The notes under the pieces: model-generated
Databases searched by the model: none
What the model saw: the letters and a program-made list of their open reading frames with translations, nothing else
Told to the model about the DNA's origin: nothing
Origin: Candidatus Bipolaricaulota bacterium
Lineage (GTDB): Bacteria > Bipolaricaulota > Bipolaricaulia > M55B111
Direction of reading: 5' to 3'
DNA length: 61,062 nucleotides
NCBI GenBank assembly: GCA_018400715.1
Contig: JAGYME010000007.1
Span: 1-61,062, forward strand
Shown: positions 22,210 through 31,700 of the stretch, piece by piece
Position numbering within the stretch: the stretch's first letter is position 1
How the letters are laid out: the number at the start of each line of letters is the position of its first letter
Position numbers and translations under genes: made by a program

Positions 22210-23880
22210 ATGAGAAACAGAAATCGGCTCTACTTCATCGTCGCTCTGTTAGTGATTGTTGTTGGCTTCGTGGTGTGGAAACTCGTGTCGGTCCAGATAC
22301 TGCAACACGAGAAGTGGGAGACGAAGGCAAATACCATCCACCAGAGGAAGGTAATCGTCCAGCCGGAACGGGGCAGGATTTACGACCGAAATGGAGAGCT
22401 GTTAGCCTTCAACAAGAAGGCCTACTCCCTGGCCGTCGACTCCTACGACATGACTCAGCCAGAACTCCTCATCGACCTCCTCGCCGAAGAACTCAATATG
22501 AGCCGGAGGGAACTCAAAGACCTCGTCTACCGGCAGTCGTACTTTACCTGGATCGATAGGACTGTAAGTTACGAGACGGGCGAACGAATCAAGTCACGAG
22601 CGGACAACCTGGGAATCGAGGGCTTGATAGTTACCGATTCCACAAAACGGGTCTACCCCCGTGAGGAGCTGGCCGGTCAGATAGTTGGCTTTACCGGAGT
22701 GGACGGAGAAGGGCTAGCGGGCGCCGAGTACTCGTTAAACGAAATCCTCGAGGGAAAACCCCAGGCAAAAAGAATCATCTACGGCGCGGACCGCTACCCC
22801 TACAGGGAGATCACCCTGGCCGAGGGAGAACCCGGTTCCGACGTCTACCTCACGATCGACCTCAAGATTCAGCACATCCTCAAGCAGGAACTCCAGGAAG
22901 GGGTGGAAAGGTTTAAGGCGAAAAAGGCCTGGGGAGTGGTCATCGACCCGTCCAACGGGGAAGTGCTGGCGATGTCCCAGAACGATACCTACGACCCCAA
23001 CAACTACAACGATTACGACTCCTCGGAGAGAAAGAACCTGGCCGTCAGCTACACTTATGAACCGGGATCGATCCTCAAGGCATTTTCCGGGTTAGCCGCG
23101 CTGGACTACGGGGTGGTAACCCCGGATACCCTGGTGAACGGTAACTCTCCAGTGGTCCTTTACAATCACCCGATTAACAACGCTCAGTACAGAGACTACG
23201 GCGTCGTGCCCTTTTCCGATGTCATCAAGAACTCGATCAACACGGGGATAGTCAGGGTCTCGCAGGAACTGGGCGAGCAAAAGCTGTGGAGCTTTCTCAA
23301 TAAAATCGGCTTTGGCAGGAAGACTGGAATCGAGCTGCCCGGCGAGGAGCCTGGCCAGCTCAAGTACTACGGGGAGTGGTCCGGGCTCTCGATAGGTTCG
23401 ATTCCTATCGGTCAGGGAATGACGGTGACGGCCGTCCAGCTGGCGAGCAAAATGGCATCGATTGCCAACGGCGGAGTGATGGTGAGGCCGACCATCGTGG
23501 AAAGGGTATCGTCCGCCGGCGAGGAGTCGAGGCTCGGCAAGAGGGCTTCCGGGGGGAGGGTTGCTTCCCGGACTTCCGTATCTGAGATGAAGGATATGTT
23601 GCGGGGTGTCGTGGAAGGGGGCACGGGAACCAGGGCGGACATACCCGGTTACGCTGTAAGCGGAAAGACGGGCACGGCACAAAAAGCAGAGGCTGGACTG
23701 TACCTGGAAGACAAATACATCTCCTCGTTCGCGGGATTCTTTCCCAGGGAGAACCCGAGATATTTGATCCTGATCGTAATCGACGAAGTCGGCACGCTCC
23801 CCGTCTGGGGTGGGGCAACCGCCGGTGCGATATTCAACGAGGTCGGCACGCGGATAATTACGGCGGTCGACGGGGGATAG
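22210..23880 (+). CDS. ftsI: division-specific transpeptidase FtsI / PBP3 (class B PBP)
   Basis: 556 aa. One N-terminal membrane span (9-27), the pedestal or dimerisation domain (ERGRIYDRNGELLA) and a transpeptidase domain with the acyl-Ser287 motif SILK, SIN at 342-344 and KTGT at 486-489. There is no PASTA domain, so it resembles FtsI rather than SpoVD or Bacillus PBP2B. It cross-links septal peptidoglycan. The usual murE, murF and mraY genes do not follow; the operon ends here with a 115-base gap. Confidence 0.95.
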   Translation: MRNRNRLYFIVALLVIVVGFVVWKLVSVQILQHEKWETKANTIHQRKVIVQPERGRIYDRNGELLAFNKKAYSLAVDSYDMTQPELLIDLLAEELNMSRRELKDLVYRQSYFTWIDRTVSYETGERIKSRADNLGIEGLIVTDSTKRVYPREELAGQIVGFTGVDGEGLAGAEYSLNEILEGKPQAKRIIYGADRYPYREITLAEGEPGSDVYLTIDLKIQHILKQELQEGVERFKAKKAWGVVIDPSNGEVLAMSQNDTYDPNNYNDYDSSERKNLAVSYTYEPGSILKAFSGLAALDYGVVTPDTLVNGNSPVVLYNHPINNAQYRDYGVVPFSDVIKNSINTGIVRVSQELGEQKLWSFLNKIGFGRKTGIELPGEEPGQLKYYGEWSGLSIGSIPIGQGMTVTAVQLASKMASIANGGVMVRPTIVERVSSAGEESRLGKRASGGRVASRTSVSEMKDMLRGVVEGGTGTRADIPGYAVSGKTGTAQKAEAGLYLEDKYISSFAGFFPRENPRYLILIVIDEVGTLPVWGGATAGAIFNEVGTRIITAVDGG

Positions 23881-23995
23881 TCTTCCAGCCGGGAGGCCCC
23901 TGCCGGGCCCGTGATTATTTCCTTTGGGTCCACCCAATTCTTCAATCACGTGTGAAAAACGTTCACTTTGGTTAAAATAAGTTAGGAGGGGTATC

Positions 23996-25213
23996 ATGAG
24001 ATCATTTTTATCGGAGCGTACGAAGAACACGGGAAGGTCTTCAATCCGGGAGATACTCAAGGTTTCAAAGAAACCCGGGATAATCTCCTTCGCTGGCGGA
24101 CTACCCAAGCCGGAGACTTTCCCGTTTGACGACCTCGCCGAGGCGGCCCACAAGCAGATTGGCAAGAACTATCGGCAGTCGTTACAGTACGGTATGACCG
24201 AGGGGGTCCCCGAATTCCGCGAGGAGATGATCGAATGGCTGTCGAACTTTGGTTGGAAAATCGCCCTCGATAACATCATAGCCACGAACTCCTCACAACA
24301 GGCCCTGGATCTCGTTAGCAAGGCCTTCCTGGACCCGGGGGACGTTATCTTCTGCGGCTTGCCAACCTACGCGGGTGCCATCCAGAGCTTCCAACTATTT
24401 CAGGCCAGGTCAGTCGGCGTACCGATGGAAGCGGACGGCATGGACCTTAATGCCCTGGAAACGGAGATCAGACAGGTGAAAAAATCAGGCCAGCGGGCCA
24501 AGTTCGTATACGTTATTCCCGACTTCCAGAACCCGACGGGAGTCACCATGAGCGGACGGAAGAGAAGAAAACTCATCAAGATAGCCAAGGAATACGACCT
24601 ACTGATAGTCGAGGACACTCCTTATTTCGGGCTTAGATTTGAAGGTAAAGAAGAACGACCGATCAACGCCTACGACGACGACGGCAGAGTGATCACGATG
24701 TCATCCCTTTCCAAGGTCCTGTCCGCGGGAATGAGGCTGGCGGTAGTAGTCGGCCCGGAAGACCTCATCGAGGCTCTCGTTACGGTCAAACAGGCGACCG
24801 ATCTCTGCACTTCGACTACTACCCAGTGGATTGCCGCCGAGTGGATGAGTCACCACGAACTGAGCGAGCATTTGACTCAAACCCGGGAACACTACAGAAA
24901 GAACAGGACCGTAATGCTGGAATCGCTGGAGAAGTACTTTCCCGACGACGAGCGGATATCCTGGACAAAACCAGAGGGAGGACTGTTCATCTGGGTGACG
25001 CTGCCCGAGAAGGTTGACACGGACGACCTCTTCTCCGAAGCAGTGGAAGGCGGCGTGGCCTTCGTGCCCGGTAGCGGGTTTTACGTGAACGGCGGGGGCA
25101 GGGACTCGTTGAGGCTATGCTACTCCGTTCTCCAACCTGACGAGATAGAGAAGGGAATAGAGCTTCTGGCTGAAGTAGTCAAGCGTCATTTAACCGCCGA
25201 ATCCCGTGGTTAA
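23996..25213 (+). CDS. PLP-dependent aminotransferase, 2-aminoadipate (LysN/MocR) type
   Basis: 405 aa fold-type I aminotransferase. Landmarks are ISFAGGLPKPETFP near the start (typical of the 2-aminoadipate/Kat group), YGMTEGVPEFRE, DFQNPTG, EDTPYFGLRF and the PLP-binding lysine in SSLSKVLSAGMR. The ending carries the substrate-carboxylate Arg in RLCYS. Broad activity on aromatic, branched or 2-aminoadipate amino acids with 2-oxoglutarate is likely, which would feed glutamate dehydrogenase. An AGGAGGGG ribosome binding site is strong. There is no MocR DNA-binding domain. It stands alone between the division operon and the HEAT-repeat gene. Confidence 0.92.
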   Translation: MRSFLSERTKNTGRSSIREILKVSKKPGIISFAGGLPKPETFPFDDLAEAAHKQIGKNYRQSLQYGMTEGVPEFREEMIEWLSNFGWKIALDNIIATNSSQQALDLVSKAFLDPGDVIFCGLPTYAGAIQSFQLFQARSVGVPMEADGMDLNALETEIRQVKKSGQRAKFVYVIPDFQNPTGVTMSGRKRRKLIKIAKEYDLLIVEDTPYFGLRFEGKEERPINAYDDDGRVITMSSLSKVLSAGMRLAVVVGPEDLIEALVTVKQATDLCTSTTTQWIAAEWMSHHELSEHLTQTREHYRKNRTVMLESLEKYFPDDERISWTKPEGGLFIWVTLPEKVDTDDLFSEAVEGGVAFVPGSGFYVNGGGRDSLRLCYSVLQPDEIEKGIELLAEVVKRHLTAESRG

Positions 25214-25275
25214 GCAATAAAAACAAATAAGATAGCGACAAACAGCAACAGATTGACATCAAAGAGGTGGAAAAC

Positions 25276-26256
25276 ATGTCGGCCAAACGCAAGCTCGTCT
25301 TAGTTGCCCTTTTGCTGGCCACCGTTCCGTTGATCTTCTCGGGAGTCGCCCGGGGGTACTCGGAGAGCCAGCTCGAGATCTTAGCCAATTCCGACTTCAT
25401 CCCGGAGGTCCGGGCCGCGGCTTCAAAGGCCCTGGTCCAACTGTACGCCGAACGGGGTATCTCGTTCGAAGAACTCGAGGTAACCGCAGCAACTGCGAGA
25501 ACGGAGGACCTACGTAACGCAGCGAAGTCCGCCCTGGTGAAGAAGTACGAAGACGTGAAGGAGATCAGCTCCCTGGAGGAGGTTAAGAAAAAGACAAAGG
25601 AACTGGAGAAACAGTCAGTTAGTGGGGAATCCCCAGAATTACGCGAGGCCTCCAGCAGGGCATTGGGGCTCTTTTACCTTGCCCTCAACCTGAATAACGT
25701 AACCGGTTACTCGCTGGAGGACCTGGAGGGGACCGCGACCGGAGGAGAAGGTGAAAATGTAAGGCGCGCGGCGGCTGATGCTCTGGGATCCATATACCCG
25801 AATAAATACTTTGCCGAAAAGTTGAAGGAGATAATCGCCACGGCAGAATACGACCTTATTAAGGAAGCCGCCAGCACGGCGCTGGCCATTCGTTACTATA
25901 CCCAGCTATCGCCCGACCCATCGGTCGAGGAACTCAAGGCAATCGCCACCGACGGAGAGGAAAACCGGTGGCTGAGAATGGCAGCGGGGACCGCCTACGG
26001 CAAGCTCGCCTACGGGCAAGTCGACTGCGAGACCTTAAAGAAACTAGTCACCGAAGGAGGTACCCCGGAGATGCGGCGCGGCGCATCCCGGGCCTGGGCA
26101 AAATGTCTTATCAATTCGGATAGGACCGAGACTCAATTACTGCGAATGGCGTGCGCTGCCACGGAAGTAGGGCCGGCCGAATACAAGGACGCCGTCATCA
26201 CCGCGCTGGCCGATAGAATGTTATCTGAAAGTGTGGAAAAGGGGGATGAACAATGA
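25276..26256 (+). CDS. secreted HEAT-repeat protein
   Basis: 326 aa. A signal peptide (about residues 1-26, ending GVARG) is followed by about seven helical repeats of 35-40 residues. Typical units are PEVRAAASKALVQLY, EDLRNAAKSALVKKY, ENVRRAAADALGSIY, WLRMAAGTAYGKLAY and EMRRGASRAWAKCLI, each with the HEAT pattern of R..A..AL. Such scaffolds bind proteins. A GTG three codons upstream lies inside the GAGGTGG ribosome binding site, so the ATG is preferred. The stop overlaps the start of the binding-protein gene by 4 bases, so the two exported products are made together and may interact. No known homologous pair comes to mind. Confidence 0.85.
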   Translation: MSAKRKLVLVALLLATVPLIFSGVARGYSESQLEILANSDFIPEVRAAASKALVQLYAERGISFEELEVTAATARTEDLRNAAKSALVKKYEDVKEISSLEEVKKKTKELEKQSVSGESPELREASSRALGLFYLALNLNNVTGYSLEDLEGTATGGEGENVRRAAADALGSIYPNKYFAEKLKEIIATAEYDLIKEAASTALAIRYYTQLSPDPSVEELKAIATDGEENRWLRMAAGTAYGKLAYGQVDCETLKKLVTEGGTPEMRRGASRAWAKCLINSDRTETQLLRMACAATEVGPAEYKDAVITALADRMLSESVEKGDEQ

Positions 26257-28034
26257 TCAAGTCCGCTGGCAAAGTCATTACTGTAACCCTTCTCGTCCTA
26301 CTCGTTAACCTTTCCCTGGGATTTGGCCGCGAGAGTTACCTGCCGGAAGAACCTCTCGTAGTCCCGATTAACGCCTCTAACAGCTTATGGGAAATGGAAG
26401 AACTAACGCCCGGTGAACCGGGTGGAATGCTCAACTACACCCTGGCGAAGTTTCCCCGGACGTTCAACCACCTGATGGCGACCTCGGACGCAACAGCCGA
26501 CTTTACGAGCACGATCATGGGCTCCGGCCTTACGGCAACCAACCCCGTAAACGGCAGGGTCGTCCCCGGGTTTGCTAAATCGTGGGAGGTCTCGGAGGAC
26601 GGGCTGACGTATACCTTCCACCTGAGAAAGGGCCTTAAGTTCTCCGACGGCGAACGGCTGACTGCAGAAGACGTCACCTTCACTTACGAGAAACTAGTCT
26701 TTAACGAGGCTATAGATACCAAATTTACCTCGGTGATCAGGGTCGACGGTCAGCTACCGGAAATTAAGATAGTCGACCAACTGACGGTAAGGTTTCACCT
26801 CCCCGTTCCCTACGGCCCGTTCTTGAGGCTGGTGAGCACGGGGATCTACCCGAAACACAAGTTCGACGACTTCAACCCGGCGGCGTTTAAGGAGGCCTGG
26901 AGTTTGGAGACGGCCGCAGAGCACCCCGAGGAAATTGTGGGGGCTGGTCCGTTCAAGCTCGCGGAGTTCGTCCCGGGGGAGAGGATCGTCATGGAGAGAA
27001 ACCCGCATTACTACAAGGTCGACTCAACCGGCACACAGTTGCCCTACCTCGACGGTTTAACCGCGATCAAAGTCAAGGACAATAAAGTCGCCCTGCTCAA
27101 GTTCGTCGATCAGGGGACGGACTTTCTCAGACCCCAGATAAACGAAATGCCCTTTCTCCTCCAGCAGGTTGACGAAAACGACTGGAAGGTCAATACAGGA
27201 GAAGGGGACAGAGGTGCTCCCGTTAACTCCGACTTCCTCACGCTCAACTGGGAGACCGAGGAGGAATATCTCGGGGAGCTGTTCGCGCGTGACGAGTTCC
27301 GGAAGGCTATTTCTCTGGTAGCAGACAGGGACGAGATGATCAACAGGGCGTTTAACAGCTTTGGAAACCTCCAGCTCAGCCCGGTACCGGCGATATCCGC
27401 CTACTACAACCCGGAGGTCGAAGAGTTTTTCTCCGGCTCATACGACCCCGAGGCCGCGGCCGGTCTATTGGACGAAATTGGCGTCAAGGACTCCGACGGG
27501 GACGGAATAAGGGAGTGTTCAAACGGTAAGGACGTCGCGTTCACGATCGTAACCAACGAGGAAAACGCGGCCAGGAAAGCCATGGGTAAGGTATTAGCGA
27601 GCGGGCTGAAGGAGCTGGGAATAGAAGCAGACCTGGAGACCGTGAGCTTCTCCACACTGGTGAGGAAGTTACAGACCGGCGACTACCAGAGCGCAATAAT
27701 CAGCGTGGTGATAAATCCCAGAGAACCAGCAGCTCTAGCCGACATGTTTTCCTCTTCAGGTGCCCTCCACTTTTGGTCGTCAGGGGGGCCACTATCTAAC
27801 TGGCAACAGGAGATCGATCAGGCGTTTGCGGACGGATTAAGGTATGCAACCTATGAGAAAAGAAAGGAGTACTACGATCGTTTTCAACTGGAGTTCGCCA
27901 AACACCTGCCGGTCGTTTACCTTCCCGGGGAGACGTTTCTCTACGTAACCCAGGACTACGTGCAGAATACCTGTCTGTTTAGCAAGCTGGGCACGTTTCC
28001 CCAGTTCTCCGAATACGTCTGGCTCGAAGGATAA
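26253..28034 (+). CDS. ABC transporter substrate-binding protein, family 5 (oligopeptide/nickel type)
   Basis: 593 aa. A signal peptide (about 1-27) precedes an SBP_bac_5 fold: LNYTLAKFPRTFNHL, AKSWEVSEDGLTYTFHLRKGLKFSDGERLTAEDVTFTYE (the family signature) and the C-terminal lobe with FAKHLPVVYLPGE. There is no lipobox Cys, so it is soluble or held otherwise. No permease or ATPase genes of the Opp/Dpp type are adjacent, which makes it an orphan. It is translationally coupled to the secreted HEAT-repeat gene. The ligand could be a peptide, but is not determined. Confidence 0.92.
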   Translation: MIKSAGKVITVTLLVLLVNLSLGFGRESYLPEEPLVVPINASNSLWEMEELTPGEPGGMLNYTLAKFPRTFNHLMATSDATADFTSTIMGSGLTATNPVNGRVVPGFAKSWEVSEDGLTYTFHLRKGLKFSDGERLTAEDVTFTYEKLVFNEAIDTKFTSVIRVDGQLPEIKIVDQLTVRFHLPVPYGPFLRLVSTGIYPKHKFDDFNPAAFKEAWSLETAAEHPEEIVGAGPFKLAEFVPGERIVMERNPHYYKVDSTGTQLPYLDGLTAIKVKDNKVALLKFVDQGTDFLRPQINEMPFLLQQVDENDWKVNTGEGDRGAPVNSDFLTLNWETEEEYLGELFARDEFRKAISLVADRDEMINRAFNSFGNLQLSPVPAISAYYNPEVEEFFSGSYDPEAAAGLLDEIGVKDSDGDGIRECSNGKDVAFTIVTNEENAARKAMGKVLASGLKELGIEADLETVSFSTLVRKLQTGDYQSAIISVVINPREPAALADMFSSSGALHFWSSGGPLSNWQQEIDQAFADGLRYATYEKRKEYYDRFQLEFAKHLPVVYLPGETFLYVTQDYVQNTCLFSKLGTFPQFSEYVWLEG

Positions 28035-28039
28035 AATAA

Positions 28040-28072
28040 AAACAGGTAGGAGGGCTTCCCTCCTACCTGTTT
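28040..28072. terminator. strong bidirectional terminator
   Basis: A perfect 15-bp stem with a 3-base loop: AAACAGGTAGGAGGG at 28040-28054 and its complement at 28058-28072. A-rich sequence on the left and TTT on the right let it end both the plus-strand binding-protein transcript and the minus-strand ppdK transcript. Confidence 0.93.
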
Positions 28073-28110
28073 GCATATCGTCTTTCTTTCTAAACTAACT
28101 CTCTATCTAA

Positions 28111-30732
28111 TTAGTTCTCCAGTTCCGCCTGAGCTGCAGCTAGCCTTGCAATAGGTACCCTGAACGGGGATGCGCTGACGTAGTCCACGCCAACCCACTT
28201 CGCAGTGTGGATTGAGTCCGGGTCTCCACCCTGCTCACCACAGATACCTACCTCGAGGTCCTCGTTTGTTCCCTTGCCCTTGTCGACGGCGGTTTCCATC
28301 AAACTGGCCACGCCGTCCTGGTCGAGAGTCTCAAACGGGTTCTTCTGCAGGACGCCCTTTTCCAGGTACTCATCGAGGAACTTTCCGGCATCATCCCTGC
28401 TAAACCCAAACGTCATCTGAGTCAGGTCGTTTGTGCCAAACGAGAAGAACTCGGCCTCTTCGGCGATCTCGTCAGCAAGGACACAGGCCCTCGGGATCTC
28501 GATCATGGTTCCAATCTCGTAATAGAGGTCGGAATCGAGAGACTCCAGCAGTTCGTCGATGACGGCCTGAGCGGAGTCCTTCACCCTCTTCATCTCCTCG
28601 GGTGAGCCGACAAGCGGGACCATGATCTTCGGCCGGGCATCCACCCCGTCCTTATTAAGTTCCACTGCGGCCCTGATGATTGCCTCTACCTGCATCTCGT
28701 AGATCTCCGGCATAGTGATGCCCAACCTACAGCCACGGTGTCCGAGCATCGGGTTGAATTCCTTGAGCTCGTTTATCTTGGCCTGGACCTCTTTGGCATT
28801 TCTGCCTGTCCGGGACGCGAATTCCTCAACTTCGCCCTGTGTGTCGGGCAGGAACTCGTGTAACGGGGGATCGAGCAGTCTAATAATTACGGGGAGTCCT
28901 TCCATCTCGGACAGGATTCCCAGGAAGTCGGACTTCTGGAACTTGGCCAGCTCGGCGAGGTGCTCCTCACGCTTTTCGCTGCTTTCCGCCATAATCGTCT
29001 GCCTGATGTACGAAAGTCGCTCGTCGCCGAAAAACATGTGCTCCGTCCGACAGAGCCCGATTCCCTCGGCACCGAATTCAAGTGCTCTCCTCGCGTCCTC
29101 CGGGGTATCGGCATTCGTCCTAACGCCAAGTTTCCTGACGTCGTCGGCCCATTCCATCAGTTTCTGGAAGTTCTCGTCCATTTTGGGTTCAACGGTCGGG
29201 ACCTGACCAAGCATGACCTCACCGGTAGTTCCGTCTATCGAGATGTAATCACCAGCTTCGACCTTCTTTTCGTCAACAGTGAAGGCCTCCGCTTCGTAAT
29301 CGATGTCAATTGCACCACAACCGGCCACGGCTGGTTTACCCATACCTCTTGCAACTACGGCCGCGTGCGATGTCATGCCACCACGCGAGGTCAATACACC
29401 CTGCGCGGCTTCGAGCCCGTCTATGTCTTCGGGTGAAGTCTCCGTCCTGACGAGGATGACCTCCTCGCCGTTCTCGCGCCTCTCGACGGCTTCACTTGCC
29501 GTAAAGGTAACCTCACCGACGGCCGCTCCGGGCGAAGCGTTCAACCCCTTGGCCAGTACCTCCTTGTCCGCCTCTTTGTCGAACGACGGGTGTAGAAGCT
29601 GGTCCAGTGTTTCCGGGTCGACCCTGCCAACGGCGGTTTCCTCGTCAATTAATCCCTCTTCGGCCATGTCGACGGCTATCTTAACGGCCGCTTTGGCAGT
29701 CCGCTTACCCGTTCTCGTCTGGAGCATGTAGAGATCGGAATGCTCTACGGTGAACTCCACGTCCTGAACGTCCTGATAGTGCTCCTCCAGCGTCTGGAAG
29801 ATTTCTTCCAGTTCGTCCCATGCTTCGGGCATCTCTTCCTGCAGCTTCTTGATATCCTTAGGTGTCCTTACGCCGGCAACTACGTCCTCTCCCTGGGCGT
29901 TCTTGAGGTATTCTCCGTATCTTTCGTTTTCGCCGGTAGACGGGTTCCTTGTGAAGGCAACGCCGGTAGCGGAGTTTTCGCCGGTGTTACCGAATACCAT
30001 CGTCTGAACGTTCACCGCGGTCCCCAGTGCGTCGTGGGGCAGGTCGTTAATGTTTCTGTACTTAATCGCCCGGGGGTTGTTCCAGGAACCGAATACCGCA
30101 TCTATTGCTCCCCAAAGCTGGTCCCTTGGTTCCGTCGGAAACTCCTCACCTAGGCTTTCCTCGTAGATCTCCTTGAACTTGGCGACAACCTCCTTCAAGT
30201 CGTCCACGGTCAGGTCGGTATCGTTTTCTGCACCCTTCTCTTCCTTGATGTCTTCCAGCGCGACGTCGAACTCGCGCGCTTCAATCCCCTTGACGACCTC
30301 ACCGTACATCTGGATTAACCTGCGGTAGGAGTCCCAGCCAAACCTCGGGTTATCAGTCTTTTGGATTACCCCTTCGAGAGTCTCCTCGTTCAAACCGACG
30401 TTCAACACGGTATCCATCATTCCAGGCATGGAAACTGCCGCACCAGACCGGACCGACAGCAACAGAGGGTCTTCCGGGTCGCCAAATTCCTTTTCGTTGA
30501 CCTCTTCTAGTCTTTCCAGGTTCCCCTCTACTTCCTCGTGCAGTTCCTCGGGATAGGTCTCGTCGTGCCTGTAGTAGTACTGACAGACTTCAGCGGAGAT
30601 CGTGAACCCCGCGGGTACGGGAATGCCCAGATTCGTCATCTCGGCCAGATTTGCACCCTTGCCACCAAGAATATTCTTTAAGTCTTCACTTCCATCTGCT
30701 TCACCAGCGCCAAAGAAATAGACGTATTCCAT
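28111..30732 (-). CDS. ppdK: pyruvate, phosphate dikinase
   Basis: 873 aa, the usual length. It interconverts pyruvate, ATP and phosphate with phosphoenolpyruvate, AMP and pyrophosphate. The ATP-grasp domain begins GGKGANLAEMTNLGIPVPAGFTI, the phosphohistidine domain has the carrier His in GGMTSHAAVVARGMGKPAVAGC, and the C-terminal PEP-binding barrel carries GLCRTEHMFF, NPMLGHRGCRLG and GICGEQGGDP. An in-frame TTG directly precedes the ATG; GGGAGG is 7 bases before the ATG. It follows ftsY by 28 bases. In an anaerobe it links glycolysis (pgk and tpiA are in this window) with pyrophosphate metabolism. Confidence 0.97.
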   Translation of the reverse strand: MEYVYFFGAGEADGSEDLKNILGGKGANLAEMTNLGIPVPAGFTISAEVCQYYYRHDETYPEELHEEVEGNLERLEEVNEKEFGDPEDPLLLSVRSGAAVSMPGMMDTVLNVGLNEETLEGVIQKTDNPRFGWDSYRRLIQMYGEVVKGIEAREFDVALEDIKEEKGAENDTDLTVDDLKEVVAKFKEIYEESLGEEFPTEPRDQLWGAIDAVFGSWNNPRAIKYRNINDLPHDALGTAVNVQTMVFGNTGENSATGVAFTRNPSTGENERYGEYLKNAQGEDVVAGVRTPKDIKKLQEEMPEAWDELEEIFQTLEEHYQDVQDVEFTVEHSDLYMLQTRTGKRTAKAAVKIAVDMAEEGLIDEETAVGRVDPETLDQLLHPSFDKEADKEVLAKGLNASPGAAVGEVTFTASEAVERRENGEEVILVRTETSPEDIDGLEAAQGVLTSRGGMTSHAAVVARGMGKPAVAGCGAIDIDYEAEAFTVDEKKVEAGDYISIDGTTGEVMLGQVPTVEPKMDENFQKLMEWADDVRKLGVRTNADTPEDARRALEFGAEGIGLCRTEHMFFGDERLSYIRQTIMAESSEKREEHLAELAKFQKSDFLGILSEMEGLPVIIRLLDPPLHEFLPDTQGEVEEFASRTGRNAKEVQAKINELKEFNPMLGHRGCRLGITMPEIYEMQVEAIIRAAVELNKDGVDARPKIMVPLVGSPEEMKRVKDSAQAVIDELLESLDSDLYYEIGTMIEIPRACVLADEIAEEAEFFSFGTNDLTQMTFGFSRDDAGKFLDEYLEKGVLQKNPFETLDQDGVASLMETAVDKGKGTNEDLEVGICGEQGGDPDSIHTAKWVGVDYVSASPFRVPIARLAAAQAELEN

Positions 30733-30759
30733 CAATTAACCTCCCGTAAATTACTCAGG

Positions 30760-31671
30760 TTACTCAAATAAAGCTTCTACAAATTGATCTTTATCGAACT
30801 CGTGTAAATCTTCTTGTTTTTCCCCGACTCCAATTAGCTTGATAGGGGCGGAGAACTCTCCGTGAATCTGCAAGATTACACCACCCTTTCCCGTCCCGTC
30901 CAGCTTAGTCAGAATAATACCCGTCAATCCAACCGCCTGATCGAATTTTTCCGCCTGTGATATGCCATTCTGTCCGTTGGTAGCATCTATCGTCAACAAC
31001 CTTTCGTCGAGTTCTCTACCCAACTTGTCCTCGATTACTCGATTGATCTTCTTCAACTCCTCCATCAGGTTGTGCTTCGTCTGCAGCCTTCCCGCGGTAT
31101 CGATCAATAGCAAGTCCGCGTCGTTGTTTAACGTATGCTCCAGCGCGTCGTAGGCGACGGCGGAGGGATCGGCGCCGATGTCCTGGGAGATCATCGTCGC
31201 CCCTACGCGGTCAGCCCAGTAGTCCAGCTGTTCGATCGCGGCAGCTCTGAACGTGTCGGCGGCGGCAAAGACGACTTTCTTTCCGCGTTCAACGTACTTC
31301 TTCCCTATTTTGGCAATCGTCGTCGTCTTACCCGAGCCATTAACTCCCATAACGAGCATTACCGTCGGCCCGTCTCCGTTGCAGTTTAGTTCGCCTTCGG
31401 CTCCTGCTAACCTGTCCTTTAACTCTTCTTTGAGGAGGTCTTCGACGACCTGAGGGTCGGTCTCTCCTTCCTCTTCGACCCTCGTTTTAATGTGGTCGAT
31501 GATCTCCAACGCAGTGTTTACGCCGATATCGGCGGTTACCAGCAATTCTTCTATTTCCTCGAGCAGTTCTGGGCCGATCTCCCTGTAACCGCTTATTACG
31601 CTTTCGACCCTTCCAATCAGGTTCTTCCTCGTCTTCTTGAGGCCAGAACTTAATCTATCAAACCAACCCAT
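30760..31671 (-). CDS. ftsY: signal recognition particle receptor FtsY
   Basis: 303 aa: four-helix N domain, then the G domain with GVNGSGKTTTIAKIG, the insertion-box DTFRAAAIEQL, DTAGR, TKLDGTGKGGV and the closing GVGEKQEDLHEFD. The acidic A domain found in E. coli FtsY is lacking, as in Thermotoga or Gram-positive forms. It docks ribosome-SRP complexes to the Sec translocon. It lies between argS and ppdK on the same strand. Confidence 0.97.
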   Translation of the reverse strand: MGWFDRLSSGLKKTRKNLIGRVESVISGYREIGPELLEEIEELLVTADIGVNTALEIIDHIKTRVEEEGETDPQVVEDLLKEELKDRLAGAEGELNCNGDGPTVMLVMGVNGSGKTTTIAKIGKKYVERGKKVVFAAADTFRAAAIEQLDYWADRVGATMISQDIGADPSAVAYDALEHTLNNDADLLLIDTAGRLQTKHNLMEELKKINRVIEDKLGRELDERLLTIDATNGQNGISQAEKFDQAVGLTGIILTKLDGTGKGGVILQIHGEFSAPIKLIGVGEKQEDLHEFDKDQFVEALFE

Positions 31672-31700
31672 AGTTATTTACTCTCCTCGTTGTGGGGAAA

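Noticed and set aside
22210..23880. SpoVD-type sporulation PBP
   Set aside because: No PASTA domain, and the position after rsmH-ftsL fits FtsI. The spoVS gene alone does not show sporulation.
23092..24165. 357-codon open frame on the minus strand across ftsI and the aminotransferase
   Set aside because: It is antisense to the conserved transpeptidase motifs of FtsI and the start of the aminotransferase. It is rich in Arg, Pro and Ser, as expected of a shadow frame.
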